Assembly (NCBI GenBank): GCA_002633005.1
Contig: NMRA01000045.1
Coordinates: forward strand, 737,552 to 801,551
Direction: 5' to 3'
From: Phoronis australis
Lineage: Eukaryota; Phoronida; Phoronidae
DNA: 64,000 bases
The notes below the pieces were generated by a model. That model was not told the DNA's origin. It ran no database searches and worked only from the letters and a program-made list of their open reading frames with translations. The position numbers and the translations under genes are program-made. Positions 37,744-49,729 of this stretch are shown here, piece after piece (position 1 is the first letter of the stretch; each line of letters opens with the position of its first letter).

Positions 37744-38470
37744 TATGACCTCATCAACGAGAAGTAAAACACGCCTGCACACACTGTTACACAGATGAAG
37801 AAGAAGACAAAAATCTTGTTGAAGCGCTTCTGAGGGCGTTTTCAAATGACAAGATTCAACACGCCCTTTACTCCAAATTTATTAAGCCATATATTGCCAC
37901 CATCACGGCAAAACACGAGGATATCATACGTAGCAAAGACAGTGAGATTGTATCATTGAAAGCAGAAGTGGATCAACTCAAATTTAACCTGGAATTTCAA
38001 GAACAATACAGCAGAAGAGAATGTGTCATTGTAAGTGAAATCAAGGAAGACGAAAACGAGGACGTTATCAGCAAGGTACTTAGCATTGGCAAAAAGCTGG
38101 ATATCAGCCTGACACGCAAAGACATATGCAGAGCCCACAGACTAGGAAAACCATATGCAAATAAAACCAGAAACCTCATCTGTAAATTCATTTCTTATAC
38201 CGATCGTCTAACCTTTATCAAAAAACGCAAACTTCAGGCCGGTGACAAGTTCTTCATCAGTGAAAGTCTAAGCGACGAACAGCCTTGTTCTACAAATGCC
38301 GCCAAATTTGTAATGATAGAAACAGACCTTGCGAGAAAACCTGGACTACTGATGGGGAAATATTCCTGAAAATGAACGACAAGGGAATAGTTCACGTAGT
38401 CACTGAAGCTGACATCCCGCAGATCATAGATCCAGTGCAGGACATTTCTCACGCTGTCATTGTATGTTAA
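37744..38470 (+). pseudogene. Non-LTR retrotransposon ORF1 relic (RNA-binding protein)
   Basis: The sequence encodes an ORF1p-like protein of CR1/L2/L1-type LINEs: a coiled-coil stretch (DSEIVSLKAEVDQLKFNLEF), then EQYSRRECVIVSEIKED, an RRM-like domain with DICRAHRLGK and LICKFISYTDRLTFIKKRKL. The C-terminal half moves into another frame near 38,285 (LFYKCRQICND, then TWTTDGEIFLKMND) and ends at TAA 38468-38470. A further frameshift near 37,795 separates the only good ATG (37744). No reverse transcriptase follows, so this is a dead, internally broken fragment. Confidence 0.8.
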
Positions 38471-38474
38471 ATAG

Positions 38475-40770
38475 AATACTACCAAGTAATTATGCACTGT
38501 CATTTCTGACAGCTTGAGCAAGTTGCGCTTGTATGTTTCTTTAAGCTGGACTCATATCATGCCTGTTAAGTCTCAGATACATTATAATGTTTTTTTTACT
38601 CAAAATTTATCCACCTGCCTGTCAGTATATAAAACTTCCACGCGAAAGTGAGGTTGGGGGATTAGGATAGCGATTGAAATAGCGATTGCCTCTGATTTGA
38701 TTCTGTCTGTCGAAGTTGTGGGTAACGCCTGAAGCAAGCCCACGCGTATGGCTTCCTGTTGACAACTTGATTATATGTTTTATTTTGACTCGTCTTGTGT
38801 CATTCACCTTCTCATAATCCACTGTATTCAAGATGACCTATTGGCATCGATGAAGTAATCAAACCGAAGTCCCTCCGCTATCTCGGTGAAAAACGAACAA
38901 CAGAAATTACCGGCCTGAAGCTGTGGGCTCTTGCTCTAGACATCAGCCCGGCGAGAGTATGGCGTACGACCGCTGTCACCGGAACCCTTTCTTCGATGTG
39001 TTTTGGAAGTCAATCGTGCATTATACAGTTGCTTTTGTTAGCGAAAACAACCTCTCAACTTAGAGACCATTGTGCGATCGGCTACCAAATTTGTGTCATT
39101 CGCGTGTCGCGGCCAAGGCGACACGCGAGTCTGGCTCGCCTACACGACCGCCAGCTTGCAATAAACGCAAATAAAAACAGCCACAATGATAACATTTTTC
39201 CAGCTTCAAATTATCGAACCCGTGCCTTTGAAACTCATAGATAATCACGAAGACGGAAAATTAATTTTGTGGGGGTTCCATCGTAAATTAATCACGACAA
39301 CAAAACAAATGAGATAACGGATTTTATTACATAAACTAGCTTTTATTTGGTTTTGTTAAAAAATAATCGCTAAACACACACGGGTGGACTGTGTTTAGTT
39401 GTAATACGAGCCAGTATAAATACTTCAAAACTAAATTGTGATTTTAGACGGTCGATTTAGCCACAAAAGAAAATAACAGATTGTGCGGCTCGGCTAGACA
39501 AGAACATTTTATCTCTTGTCAAAAACAATAACAATTATACTTTCTCAATCATTGCTGTGGCTCGGCAAATCGCCCAAGAAAAAAAACCGGCTTTGTCCCG
39601 GGCCGTTCATTTATAAAAGCAATAATTTCCTCTAGTAATTAAGTGCCATTAAAGAAAGTGGGTGCAAAACGCCAAAAGGAACCAGGACCACATTATGATT
39701 ACATTGATTGGTTATTATTGAAAATATTTTATTCGTTTATTTCCTGTAAAGTGTGCAAATTTCTTGCTGCTTACAGAAAACACAGAGTCAAAACTCTTCA
39801 AAAACAACAAGCTGAGAAATGATAGTTTTTAGTGACAGGCTCCCAACACGAGTCAGAAATTCATTTTTAAAATGTCGTCGAGGAAATAATTGCATTTATC
39901 AATCAAATATTTATGTTGGAACGCTATTGTCGAATCACAGCAACCGGACAAGGCGTTACCAAGTTTAAAAGCGTGGTCATGACAACATAATACCCGTTAC
40001 CTATATTTTTATAATACCTTGCTGATTTCGTTGACGTGATTTAAAAACATAGGCCTTTAAATTTTAAGTTATTGCAACAGAAAGAATGAAGAGAATTTGC
40101 ATAAGTTGGTGACCCATATGGCGTGAAGAACTCAACAGATGGTGCACTGTTAGCTTAAACCCAGCCAATTCAGTTTATCTGAGAGTTGAGGTATAAATCT
40201 GTTTATGAAACTGATAATTTGGGCTTGGTAATTTTGATTGGAATGTGCGACTGACGTGCTCAAGTACATGACAACTGAGAATGTTGTACATACAAAATTA
40301 AAGTAATGTTGTTTTTTCAAACAAAAGTGACGGTAGTTTATACGAATAAATCCCAGATTTTCCTGTCACAGATTTTCACCCCACTGATTTGTGAGGGCTA
40401 ACGCATGTTTTGAACATGTTTGAAACATTGGTTTGGGACTAATGACAAAGCCGAATTGAAACCCAATTGAATTTTGTCACCTTGAGTTGGTAATAGTAGT
40501 TAGGTTCATGTTCGTTTCATGCCGTTAGTGGTGGAGACTATCCATAACACCTCGAGTATTTTCGTGGCTTGCCCATCAGAGTCTAAAGTTCTCGGAGTTG
40601 AACGTTATCTACATGTACGCAAGTGCCGAATTTAGTCGAACACTATTCGGTACATATTTGTGGAGTTCAAGACCGTATGGCACGGTTCGTGCTGTTGTTT
40701 TGTACTCGTATTTCGTGAATGTCATAATATATTGGATGTGTATTTCGTGCACGACCATGAGCTAGTCTCC
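38475..40770. other. Non-coding interval
   Basis: No gene, RNA or recognised repeat is visible. The sequence immediately after the ORF1 relic does not continue into an endonuclease or reverse-transcriptase frame. Confidence 0.5.
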
Positions 40771-40774
40771 CTTG

Positions 40775-40884
40775 CCGTGTACTTCCGTCTTTCTTGCCGT
40801 GTACTTCCGTCTCTCTTGCCGTGTACTTCCGTCTCCCTTGCCGCGTACTTCCGTCTCTCTTGCCGTGTACTTCCGTCTCCCTTC
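40775..40884. repeat. Minisatellite, five 22-bp units
   Basis: The unit CCGTGTACTTCCGTCTYYCT plus TG repeats at 40775, 40797, 40819, 40841 and 40863 with one or two differences per copy. The 22-bp period is not a multiple of three. The open frame running through it therefore shows a 22-residue repeat made from all three frames and is unlikely to be a gene. Confidence 0.9.
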
Positions 40885-41293
40885 CTCAGTCAAGGTACAT
40901 GTAGGTCAGCAACGGAGTCGGCTTTTAATTCTGTTCAAATTCGTTTAAGAGTTAGGGAGACATCCCGACCACATGGACTGCCTCTGATAGCTTTTGCCGA
41001 ACAAGCCGACATCCTCAAAATTTCACCCAGCCAGAAAGTCTTGACAATAAAAGCCGGACTTAAAGCATGAAAATTGGACTTGCCCACACATTACGATTTT
41101 TCGTATACAATTTTGTATACTACAGTCTGAGTGTGCAGACTTGTCCTGAGTCATTCGAAAATGGGGGAAAATTGGACAAGTACGACTTGGCACAAAATGT
41201 CGGGTCGGAACACGTGTCTACACTCTTCCATTAGCAATACGCGACAGTTGTTTACAAAATCGTATACCATGGACAATGTAGATAGGATTTTGA

Positions 41294-41508
41294 GGTCCAC
41301 CGCAGACAGAGAGTAACCAGCCGAGCTGCTGCCTTAAGTGAACAGGTGAGCTGACAGTTCACGTCAAGGCGTGAAACGATCACAGTAAATGTACAAGGGG
41401 CTTGTTCCCTCAATTATTCTCTCCTTGACGTGACCTGTTAGCTCATCTTTCGTTCACTGACATGAGACGGACAGCTCAGCTCGTAACTCTCCGTTTGCGG
41501 TGACCTTA
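41294..41508. mobile_element. Palindromic MITE, copy 2 (CCGCAAACGGAGA family)
   Basis: Two imperfect inverted arms face each other: 41294-41369, ending in TTCACGTCAAGG, and 41422-41508, which read on the minus strand gives ACCGCAAACGGAGAGTTACG and then CAGGTCACGTCAAGG. The short spacer has no coding content. The terminus matches the element at 9420-9538. Confidence 0.75.
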
Positions 41509-41881
41509 CCAGGAAAATATACGACAATTTTATTAGAAGCTTCAAGTCTATCGCTATCCTTACTGCGAAAGTAAATTTCTTAACATGCTCTGACTTACCA
41601 CGTAGTGCAAAAATTCTTACCACGTGCGAAAACCTGTCTACAAAACTTGAACTACGTTCCGTATACCTTAGACACTGAAGAGAAAAGTTAACATGTCACG
41701 AGCTTCGAATGCATGGCAATATGTCGAGAAGTTCCGTAATTTCGCTTTTCTCCGGGCAAGAAGTTTGGTCCACAGAACGCAGCCTTGAACTGCAAGCCCT
41801 GATTGCTGCTTGCTGGGTAAAGACGGAGAGAAGAAGTAACAGTGGTCACAAATAGAAAACAACCAATTCACGGATGAGAAA

Positions 41882-42897
41882 CAACACGACCGCTGGACCC
41901 GAAACACGACCACCGGTCCCCCAAATCGGACTGACGCACCACAAAGCAGGACCTGTGGGGATCATATGGGACCTACGGACCCGAAAATGGGACCGAAATA
42001 CCTAAAAATATGACCGCCTCACCACAAAACAGAAGCATATGGAACCGAACACGAGTGCTGTGGAGCACAACATGACCGCCCCACCACGATGCGATGACAC
42101 GTAAACAAGTTGAAAGAAGGTTCAACTAAATACAATCATTACGCTCTTTGCATTACACTTCATCATTGTTCTAGTTGAACTTGAACTATTTATGTACATC
42201 GCGTATCTATAAGATTTTGAAAAATCGTTTCTTTTCTCTCAACCTCGGTATCGGATGTCTTGAATAGAGTACGCTTTGATCTTGACTGGAGTTGACGATC
42301 GTGTCAACCTCGCGGCGAAACTGGTGAAAACGGCGAAGGCCTTTTGTTATCTGACAGCTAGCAATCTCCGTTAAAATCAGAATCCAAATTAACATCCACC
42401 TGTCCAGGCGAAGAATAGCGAATAGGATAAATGCACACAACACGTTTCTTTTCTTGCCAGGAAGATGGCGCGTCGATACTGTCTGGACCTAAGATTTTAG
42501 CAACATTAGAAATTAATAATTCTAGTACCAATCAACATTTTTTTGAGCTAATTAACGACAATGTTATCCACTTCGTTAGTTTTGAGGACAAAATAACTAC
42601 TGAATTTGTTCAATTTTACGTTTTAGTCAAGTCAAAAATGCGTTCCAACATAACCGGTTCTTGGGGAAAGTATTGTCAGACTAGAACAAGCATCACACGC
42701 AGGCATCGAAAACATTTTGTCAGGCGTCATGTTCGGTCCCCAATGGTCCAGTTTCATAGCAGGACGGTCATATTTTTAGGTGTGTTTTTCCCACTCTCTG
42801 ATCCGTAAGTCTTAGTTGATTGATACCTTAGGACATGTTTCGTGACCTTCGACATGTATCGGTGATCCTCTTTTGGGTCCAGCAGTCATGTTGCTTG
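41882..42897. mobile_element. Fold-back element with about 180-bp inverted arms
   Basis: The left arm 41882-42060 and the right arm 42721-42897 are inverted, diverged copies. CAACACGACCGCTGGACCCG pairs with CAACATGACTGCTGGACCCA. CCTAAAAATATGACCG is identical in both arms, and GGAACCGAACACGA pairs with GGGACCGAACATGA. The arms have a recurring GGACC/CGAC character, and the 660-bp spacer is AT-rich. The 125-codon open frame at 42431-42808 runs from the spacer into the right arm and has no recognisable domain. Confidence 0.65.
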
Positions 42898-44219
42898 TCA
42901 ACCCCGTAAGAGGACGGTACTAGAAAACAAATAGCTACAAGGGTTAGAAATACCATAAGTGTTCGCCCACTTTCTCGAGAACCGAACCTCATTTCATGTT
43001 TTTACAACACACAATGATAAAGCAAAATAAATCTGGAATGCCCTTGGGCAAAAAAGTTTTGACGCTGTGTAAAACACCTTTGGAAGTTTCTTTTTTCACA
43101 AACGCATTACGCGAAATCAAATATTGAACCTGAAATTGTTAGCAGTATAATCATTGAAAGGCATCGCATTCTACTGTTTGCTTTGGTTAGTCGCACTTCG
43201 CCTGGTATTGTCAATGGCGAGTTGCATTATTCACGTGTGCGTCTAGCTGTCACTTGATCATCCGTATGCAGCACGATCGGATTTACTTTGTGTGACTGTT
43301 TATAAATGATGTCTTCGTTTCTTTCACAATTCAGGTGTTTTACAGATCAATCAATGCTTTTTCTAGACATGACGGCAACTTATTTGGAAGACAAAACCCT
43401 TGCAACAGAGTTTAAACACTTATGCTTAAAAACAAACAAAACCCCATAGCTTTCTGTATGAATTTTACACGCAAACAATTGGAATCCATTAACTTACATC
43501 AGAATTTTTAAACGAGAGAAATGTATTAATTTGCATATTTAAGTATGTGTAATTTCAAATAGTAGTAAATATCTATAAATACGCAAATTCATTAAAGTTT
43601 CGTTCAGTAAAATAACAGCCAGATGATGATTCATCAAAATGAGAATAAAGTGTATCACCTTGAATGAAGCAGTCGGATTCTACGGCTTTCTTACCAGAAT
43701 CTCCAGTAAATTCGATACAACATCTGTTACAGAAATTGAAAAAACTGCACACCGCTGCCCTTTTCATTCTTCGACGACCAGCGTAATGCCTGGACCCTTG
43801 CTCATCGTTACTTAGTTTTAAAGGAGAATGCCACCCAAAAACAACCTATTTTATATCAATTTAGATCGAGTAGTTCTACTCGATAACGGCACGTTCGGTT
43901 GCGTTACCTGACACCTGACGGCAGACGGAGGTGTTGAAATTATCCAATGACGTCATTGGTTTCACACGCAGTCTGTTCAGCAGTTCACAACACGGGTTAC
44001 TGGTATCGGCTTATTGCTTGAATTCATCGTTTAACACCAATAAATCATCAAATTCGACGTAAAACCCTTAAAAATACACCGAGTTCTTATAAAAACGGTG
44101 TTGTTTTATTTCACTGTTACGGATTTATTGGTATTTGGACACACCGTACCTTACAAAGTTCGGCAGCCCAATTTGCCAAGGTCCGTAGCAGGAGTTTGAG
44201 GTCTGTTCGGAGATAAATT

Positions 44220-44880
44220 CGAATTATTTATTATTTTATTTTATTTTTGTGATATTTAAAATGAGGGTGGCCTCTTCAGTGATAGCACTGCTTTTCAAGA
44301 GGGCCCTCAACAAGAGAAACAGTAATATAATACAATGAAGTCATAAAACAACAATGAAATATACGTAACAAAGATACAATTAAAACAGGTTGAGAATTAA
44401 GACAATAACTAAATGACGAATAATGGTAAAAAATTAACTAAGACAGATGAAATAAATTAAGAGATAACTCTAGACAGTAAGAGTATTTACAATGAAAAAA
44501 TGACATGATTAAGACAGGCAGGGCATAAAAGGTTAGGTAAATTACAGCCACTTTTTAATATTTACTTTAAAGGCAGTAATTGAATTGGACCGTTTAATTT
44601 CTAGGATAAGAGAATTCCATATTATAGCAGCTGCATAGATAAAAGATCTCTTGCCAGTCTAGGTTTTAATTTATCTGTACATACAACAGGCAGAGAGATA
44701 TTTATTTCTTTGTCTTACTTTCATAAACGCCAGCTTGGAATACAAGTCGTCAACCCTAGTGTCCCTAATTCTAGTACCCAGGATAGCCCTGGCGGCTCTA
44801 TTTTGAATTACTTGGACTTTGCTGACAAGTGTGTCACTAGTGTGCCCCCAAACAGGAGAACCTAGATCTGTCTTGTTTAG
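44220..44880 (-). mobile_element. 5'-truncated LINE (CR1-like) nested in the TIR element
   Basis: This minus-strand insertion comprises the end of a reverse-transcriptase ORF, an approximately 250-bp A-rich 3'UTR and the conserved 3' end GATATTTAAAATGAGGGTGG (in plus orientation) with a T-rich tail. The same 3' end occurs alone at 24004-24096. It interrupts the surrounding TIR element and is therefore younger than it. Confidence 0.8.
44542..44877 (-). pseudogene. C-terminal end of LINE reverse-transcriptase ORF, broken
   Basis: On the minus strand the frame reads KTDLGSPVWGHTSDTLVSKV, then QNRAARAILGTRIRDTRVDD and RQRNKYLSACCMYR before a stop. After a shift it continues with GKRSFIYAAAIIWNSL and KRSNSITAFKVNIKKWL and a final TAA. 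NRAAR followed by an IWNSLP-type motif and a closing FK.LK.WL is the standard C-terminus of CR1/Jockey-type reverse transcriptases. A stop and a frameshift make it non-functional. Confidence 0.8.
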
Positions 44881-45616
44881 ACCTGTGATTTTTGATGTGT
44901 TCTACTGAAACACACAAAACACTTGTTATTCCGGCCAGTGGCTCGGAACCCCATCAGACCCGTCGCGACCGGACTGACTCGTTATCCCGGCCAGTGGCTT
45001 GGAACCCGATCAGGCCCGTCGCGGCCGCCGGGACTGGCACGAACATAAACCAGCTTGAGTTGGAAACTAAACCTCCAGTCACGAAAAGACTATAAAAGTG
45101 AGTCAAAGAAATAATGTACTTGTAATTATTTATATGAATTAGCCACGAAACTGAAAATCTACTTACTTGTCGGGGGCCGCGAAGTCGGGTTCCACTTCCA
45201 CAGACCGTCAAGGCAAAGGTTGCACAGTAACAATGATTTGAATAATGTATTTGTATTTCTAAATAATGATTCCCCTAACATGTGACCATAGCATATAAAA
45301 TCGAGTAATTGTTTCACATCAGCTTTCTGTCAGCCAACACTGAATTAGCATGCGCTCGGTGCCCTGTCAATTACCTTTGTTGCCGGCATCAAAAGCCGGT
45401 AATGCAGTGGTTTATTCATTGCTGACATCTCAACATTTGCAATCACAAATACTGCAAAGGCATTACATCTAATGACACGTAGACTTTAATTGTTTCAGTT
45501 TTAAATAAGCATTGGTTATGATGAAAATAATTCATTTTGAAACAGAACGCAGAATAATAAACGTCTACATGGCAACTCGCCCGGCGCCAATCCCGACTTA
45601 GTCAAGAGCTCATCCT

Positions 45617-45718
45617 ATGAAGACTTCATGGGACGGATCGTTAGGTTTCACAGGCTATCAGTTCGAACCAGAATACACTGATCAAGAAATACTAGAGAGG
45701 CGTCGTGAACATGCACAG
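45617..45718 (+). pseudogene. Fragment with YQFEPEYTDQEI motif (transposon-associated P2RX7-like protein)
   Basis: A frame beginning at the ATG at 45617 encodes GFTGYQFEPEYTDQEILERR followed by REHAQ and meets a plausible gtaacg splice donor at 45719; without splicing it remains open to 45841. Y-x-FEPEYTDEEL-x-x-RE motifs precede the zinc-binding P2RX7-like domain in proteins that I recall being associated with animal DNA transposons. The downstream cysteine-rich part was not found. This suggests the parent of the 43.8-46.2 kb element, with moderate uncertainty. Confidence 0.45.
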
Positions 45719-46159
45719 GTAACGGAACGTATGGATAGTTCTTTCGTAAGTCGGAATTTGTCAGACAAATCACTGTCGACGAAATACCCGCCACAGACAC
45801 GGACTCCCGAGATGTTTCACGATCTCATAACTTGCTATTAACAGCGTACCTTTCATTTTTCACTACCGCAAGCCACTTCCTAAGCATTTCGGGCTCTCGA
45901 GGAAGTCGAAAAAAATGATATACCAGCATTCTTCGCAGCTTCATACTTCGGACAAGCGGGAACGATTCACCGCAATATAGCGCGGCATTCACTCTGCAGA
46001 CGAACCACTGACGTCGCTGCGTTGTTTCTCAGCGTCCTCACAGGTTTACGTGACACCTCTCGGCAAGGTGGGGTCGACCGTATAAGAGGCGATGTGGATA
46101 TACACCGATTAAGACGATAAAAAAGACTAATTAAATCGGGTGGCATTCTCCTTTAAAGC

Positions 46160-49100
46160 GTGCGGCGAATTTTTTTATTAACTCCACTACATGTCGTACC
46201 GTACCTTATTCACGTACTTGAGAAAACTCACGCAATAACAGACGTGTCAAAAGAATCATCGACTGTCGGTGTAAAGATATCTTGGTACTGGACTGAGAAA
46301 ATAAGATTGTTTCCCTCTTTTCACCACTTAGATTAAAAAGTGTTAAAATGCATCCCACATCAAATTGATCCCAGAAATGGCCGATCGCCGGGTTAATATG
46401 AAACTTTAAGAAGAAATGATTTGTGCACTGCCCTTATAATCTCTTTTAGGGATTCCTTTTAAAAGTTATCACTTTTGAATGAGGGGATATCGAGAAGTAG
46501 GACTTCAAGATTTTCCTGAAAAACGAAAAGGAAATGATATTTTAGAATACTCTAACAGCGTTTTCAGTCTTATCAAATAAAATTTGATCATGTTATTGAA
46601 ACCTTTGTTTTGCCAAATGGGGGGATCCTTCGATCCCCCGAGCCTCCCGAGCCCCCCCNACGAAAAGTGACCACGAAAGCGTTCAGAAGACTAGAAGTAA
46701 TCAACCATGAGTATAAACATGTCAACTCAATGTGTTCACGTATCATGGGGCTTGGTCAGACTCTAAAAGCAATAGTACAACGTGCAACAGACAAATACGG
46801 AGCGTGGTTTGTGTTCTTCAAGCGTATTTAGACACGACAGTTTCTTGTGCAACGGAACTCGGCAGCTAGGTCTTTAAAATTCAACCTCAAACTGAACAAT
46901 ACTGTTTGAAATTCCACCTATCGCTTACTAATCGACATCGGAAGCTCCTGTTTATTCAGGCTATTTGTTTTTAACAAGCTCGACCGATGACACGATTTAT
47001 GACCGCGGTAAATTGACAAATATATACATGGCGCCCTCGTCAAGATAGTATCCCGAAAATTTTCAAGTGTTTCTTAGCACCATGGTGCGAAACAGAAGTT
47101 AGTCAACGTCGTTTTTGTAACATATCTCATACCTGCCGTAGTTCAATAGAAACCCCAAACAATTTCATAACTTGATTTATATGGTTTTATTTTATGATAC
47201 TGTAATAACATACGCAATAAGACACGTAATTTGAACTATGTATACACCAAGGAGTTTTTCTTTCAAAATCAACTTCTTCACTGAAATGTAGTTGATAAAT
47301 CTTTAAATCGGATACAAATCCGCCTTCCATGACAAAAAAAAAACTTTTGCCGCGATGCACTTATATGTACCATTATGAAATTGGTCTCAAATCCTGTCTT
47401 TGTCAAATTGAAGGTGATTTCACGGCTTCGAAAAAACTAACCGTCCGTTACTGCTCGATACGAGGCTCTACGAGTTGGTTTGTCGTGGCCTCAACTGCCA
47501 CTTCTTTGTCTTTCCTAGAAATTACTTCTCATCTAAGTAAGAAACAAGTTGAGACCAATTTTATGGCGGCACCTAGTGGTCTAAATTGAAATTTCGCTTC
47601 TTGGGCGGTTTGGTTTCATGTATCCATGTACGGATATACTGAAGCAATCATTCCACACAGGTTTGTTTCAACGGTGTGACCAACGTGAATGCAAAAAGAG
47701 TCCAAGAAAGAAATTTCGAAATTCGATTCTGAAAACTCGTGGTTGATCTGAGAACATTGTGATTAGTCTCCAGTAAGCCCTTCATGCTTTTAAATTTATT
47801 GCGAAATGCTTTGTTTTTGTTTGACTTCTTTTTGAATGACTACTTCTCACGCTCTGGGCTCAGTCCACATGAAGGGTCACATCTTTAGGTCACTCGAGAT
47901 TCGAGTGATGACTCCGCGCGTGTCGAGGGCACTTTCAAGACGAAAACAAACAAAAGTCACCCTTCAGAAACGCGTCCCGGTACCATATCTAGACGAAACG
48001 TGCCATCCACGTTGAGCATTTTGATTGGTTGTGAGTTACTGGGAAAAACAGTGACGCACGTCTCAGTGTCTCGTACAGCGCAACAAGATAACAATGCAGG
48101 ATTGATCGGCAAATGGTATGGCAGCATGTTTTCGAAATTTTACAGGTTCCGTTTTGGAAATATACTATTACTTTGTCACACTGAAAGATAAATGTGAAAT
48201 GAGCGAACATGTTACTGTTCGTCGATAAGGTATTTCAGAGTTACTACAATAAAATACGCCGTTCACGACTGGTACGCTAATAATTTCATTGCAGTTCATC
48301 ATCTGGCTATATTTTCAAGATGACTAGGGTTTAGACCACTCAATGATATAAACTTGGTCACAATATGTGACGCAAGGGATTTTTTGTCTCACAAAGAACT
48401 ATCAATTCGTTATTGTTAGCGATCATGCTCGGCGATTTAAATAACCCGCCGTGACAAGTCAACCTGTAGAGACTGGCCTCTAGTAATTTCACCAACTGCC
48501 AATCTTTCGCTGTTCAGAAAGTACACCTATAATGCCTGCAGAACAATTTGAGACCCATTTCACAAGGGAAAGCGTTAAAGTCAAAATTGGCTTTGACAAG
48601 CAACATTGATGGAGGTCCTAAGTTTTTTCCTGAGATACAAGTGAATGGTTATGGTAGCCGGTAGGCTTACGAATACGATTAACGAGCATGACGCAGTCAC
48701 AAACACAGCACAGCATGTTTCGAAGTTGCATATCACGAAAATAACGCGTATTGTGAGTAGGCCTACACCACTGCGATTTGCATCACAAAAGCGATAGTGC
48801 TCCTGCAAACACCAACGAGACCAGTGATCTTGAAAACGCTAACGAACGACACCGCCTTCTCCTGCCAACGCCAACGATACCGCGTGGTCCCACAGGAAGG
48901 AGGCCAACGAAACAGCCAGAGTCTCTGCTTTTACAAATGAGGTTGTCTGTTCCAGCAAACTCCAACGAGATCGCCTGCTTCAGTCGTCTTTAAAAAGCCC
49001 GTGGTTGAACTTTACGACTGAAGTGTGGCAACTTTCATTCAGGTTTACAAAACGTTTTTCACCGACACTTGACAATCCTCATCAAGTTTTCATATGAATG

Positions 49101-49630
49101 ACTTCTATAGAGCATTTGTTCTCACACCAGTCAACACTTCAACCCCCAACACGTTGCACCTGTATATATTAATTAGGATCTTTCAGTGCTTGGTCTCCAA
49201 TAAATCACGGTGTTTTGTTTGCGCTTTATTACGCATACTGAATTCATATAGTGCACACACTAATCACCAGGTGTAGCAATAGGAATTGAACGGTTCAGTT
49301 CCTAACTTACTCAAAAGGCGCATTTGATAGTGGTCGTGAAAATCAGGTGAACAATCCAGTCGATTTTGAACATCGCAGGTGGATAAACAGATGATTTGTG
49401 CGATGACAACTTTGTTAAAATGTCTGCGGACACGTTTATTGTAGACTAGTACCAATCCACTTTTGATTCGCCGTGACGTCAACTTGGGAACGAAGGCTGG
49501 CTCTCCCAATAGTGATACATTATTGGTCAGTCCTCATCGGTGATGCTGCTCGCTAACGGCGGCACCTCGGTAAGGACATGTCATAAACTCGTTGCCGCAG
49601 GATTACATTGGCGTCTATTATGATTAGCCT
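46160..49630. other. Non-coding interval with small repeats
   Basis: No gene is recognised. A C/G-run with one ambiguous base sits at 46,620-46,660. A possible dispersed-repeat remnant (TTTCTTGTGCAACGGAACTC) lies at about 46,840. A 13-bp inverted repeat AAATTGGTCTCAA (47378-47390 and 47549-47561) brackets 184 bp beside a CACTAGGTGCCGCC motif. Three diverged CTCCTGCAAACACCAACGAG units lie at about 48,800-48,980. Confidence 0.4.
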
Positions 49631-49639
49631 GAGATGCAA

Positions 49640-49712
49640 GGAACTCGCAAAAACGCAAAATCACGATATCGACATGCATTGCAAGCGAAGCAGAGGATCG
49701 CATTAGCATATT
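49640..49712 (+). repeat. Dispersed short repeat, copy
   Basis: ACTCGCAAAAACGCAAAATC is followed by CATGCATTGCAAGCGAAGCA, which matches the copies at 53046-53125 and 54552-54668. Confidence 0.5.
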
Positions 49713-49729
49713 TCTCACCAGTGTCTTGA

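Larger units (their letters stand above)
43817..46157. mobile_element. DNA transposon with 20-bp perfect terminal inverted repeats
   Basis: TTTAAAGGAGAATGCCACCC at 43817-43836 is repeated exactly in inverted orientation at 46138-46157. The TTAA inside each outer border may be the target-site duplication; if so, the element proper is 43822-46152. It contains a LINE insertion (44220-44880) and a short transposon-type coding fragment (45617-45718). Without a transposase it is non-autonomous or decayed. Confidence 0.8.

Noticed and set aside
40660-41070. 136-codon open frame with internal repeats
   Set aside because: The repetition comes from the 22-bp minisatellite read through three frames; no domain and no conserved flanks.
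42431-42808. 125-codon open frame
   Set aside because: It spans the spacer and right arm of the fold-back element and resembles no known protein.
21177-46659. Single ambiguous bases at 21177, 35224 and 46659 as evidence of biological breakpoints
   Set aside because: Two sit in or beside G/C homopolymer runs and are most simply assembly ambiguities.
48783-48993. Arg/Gly-rich open frames on both strands
   Set aside because: They arise from three diverged CTCCTGCAAACACCAACGAG units; no protein family recognised.
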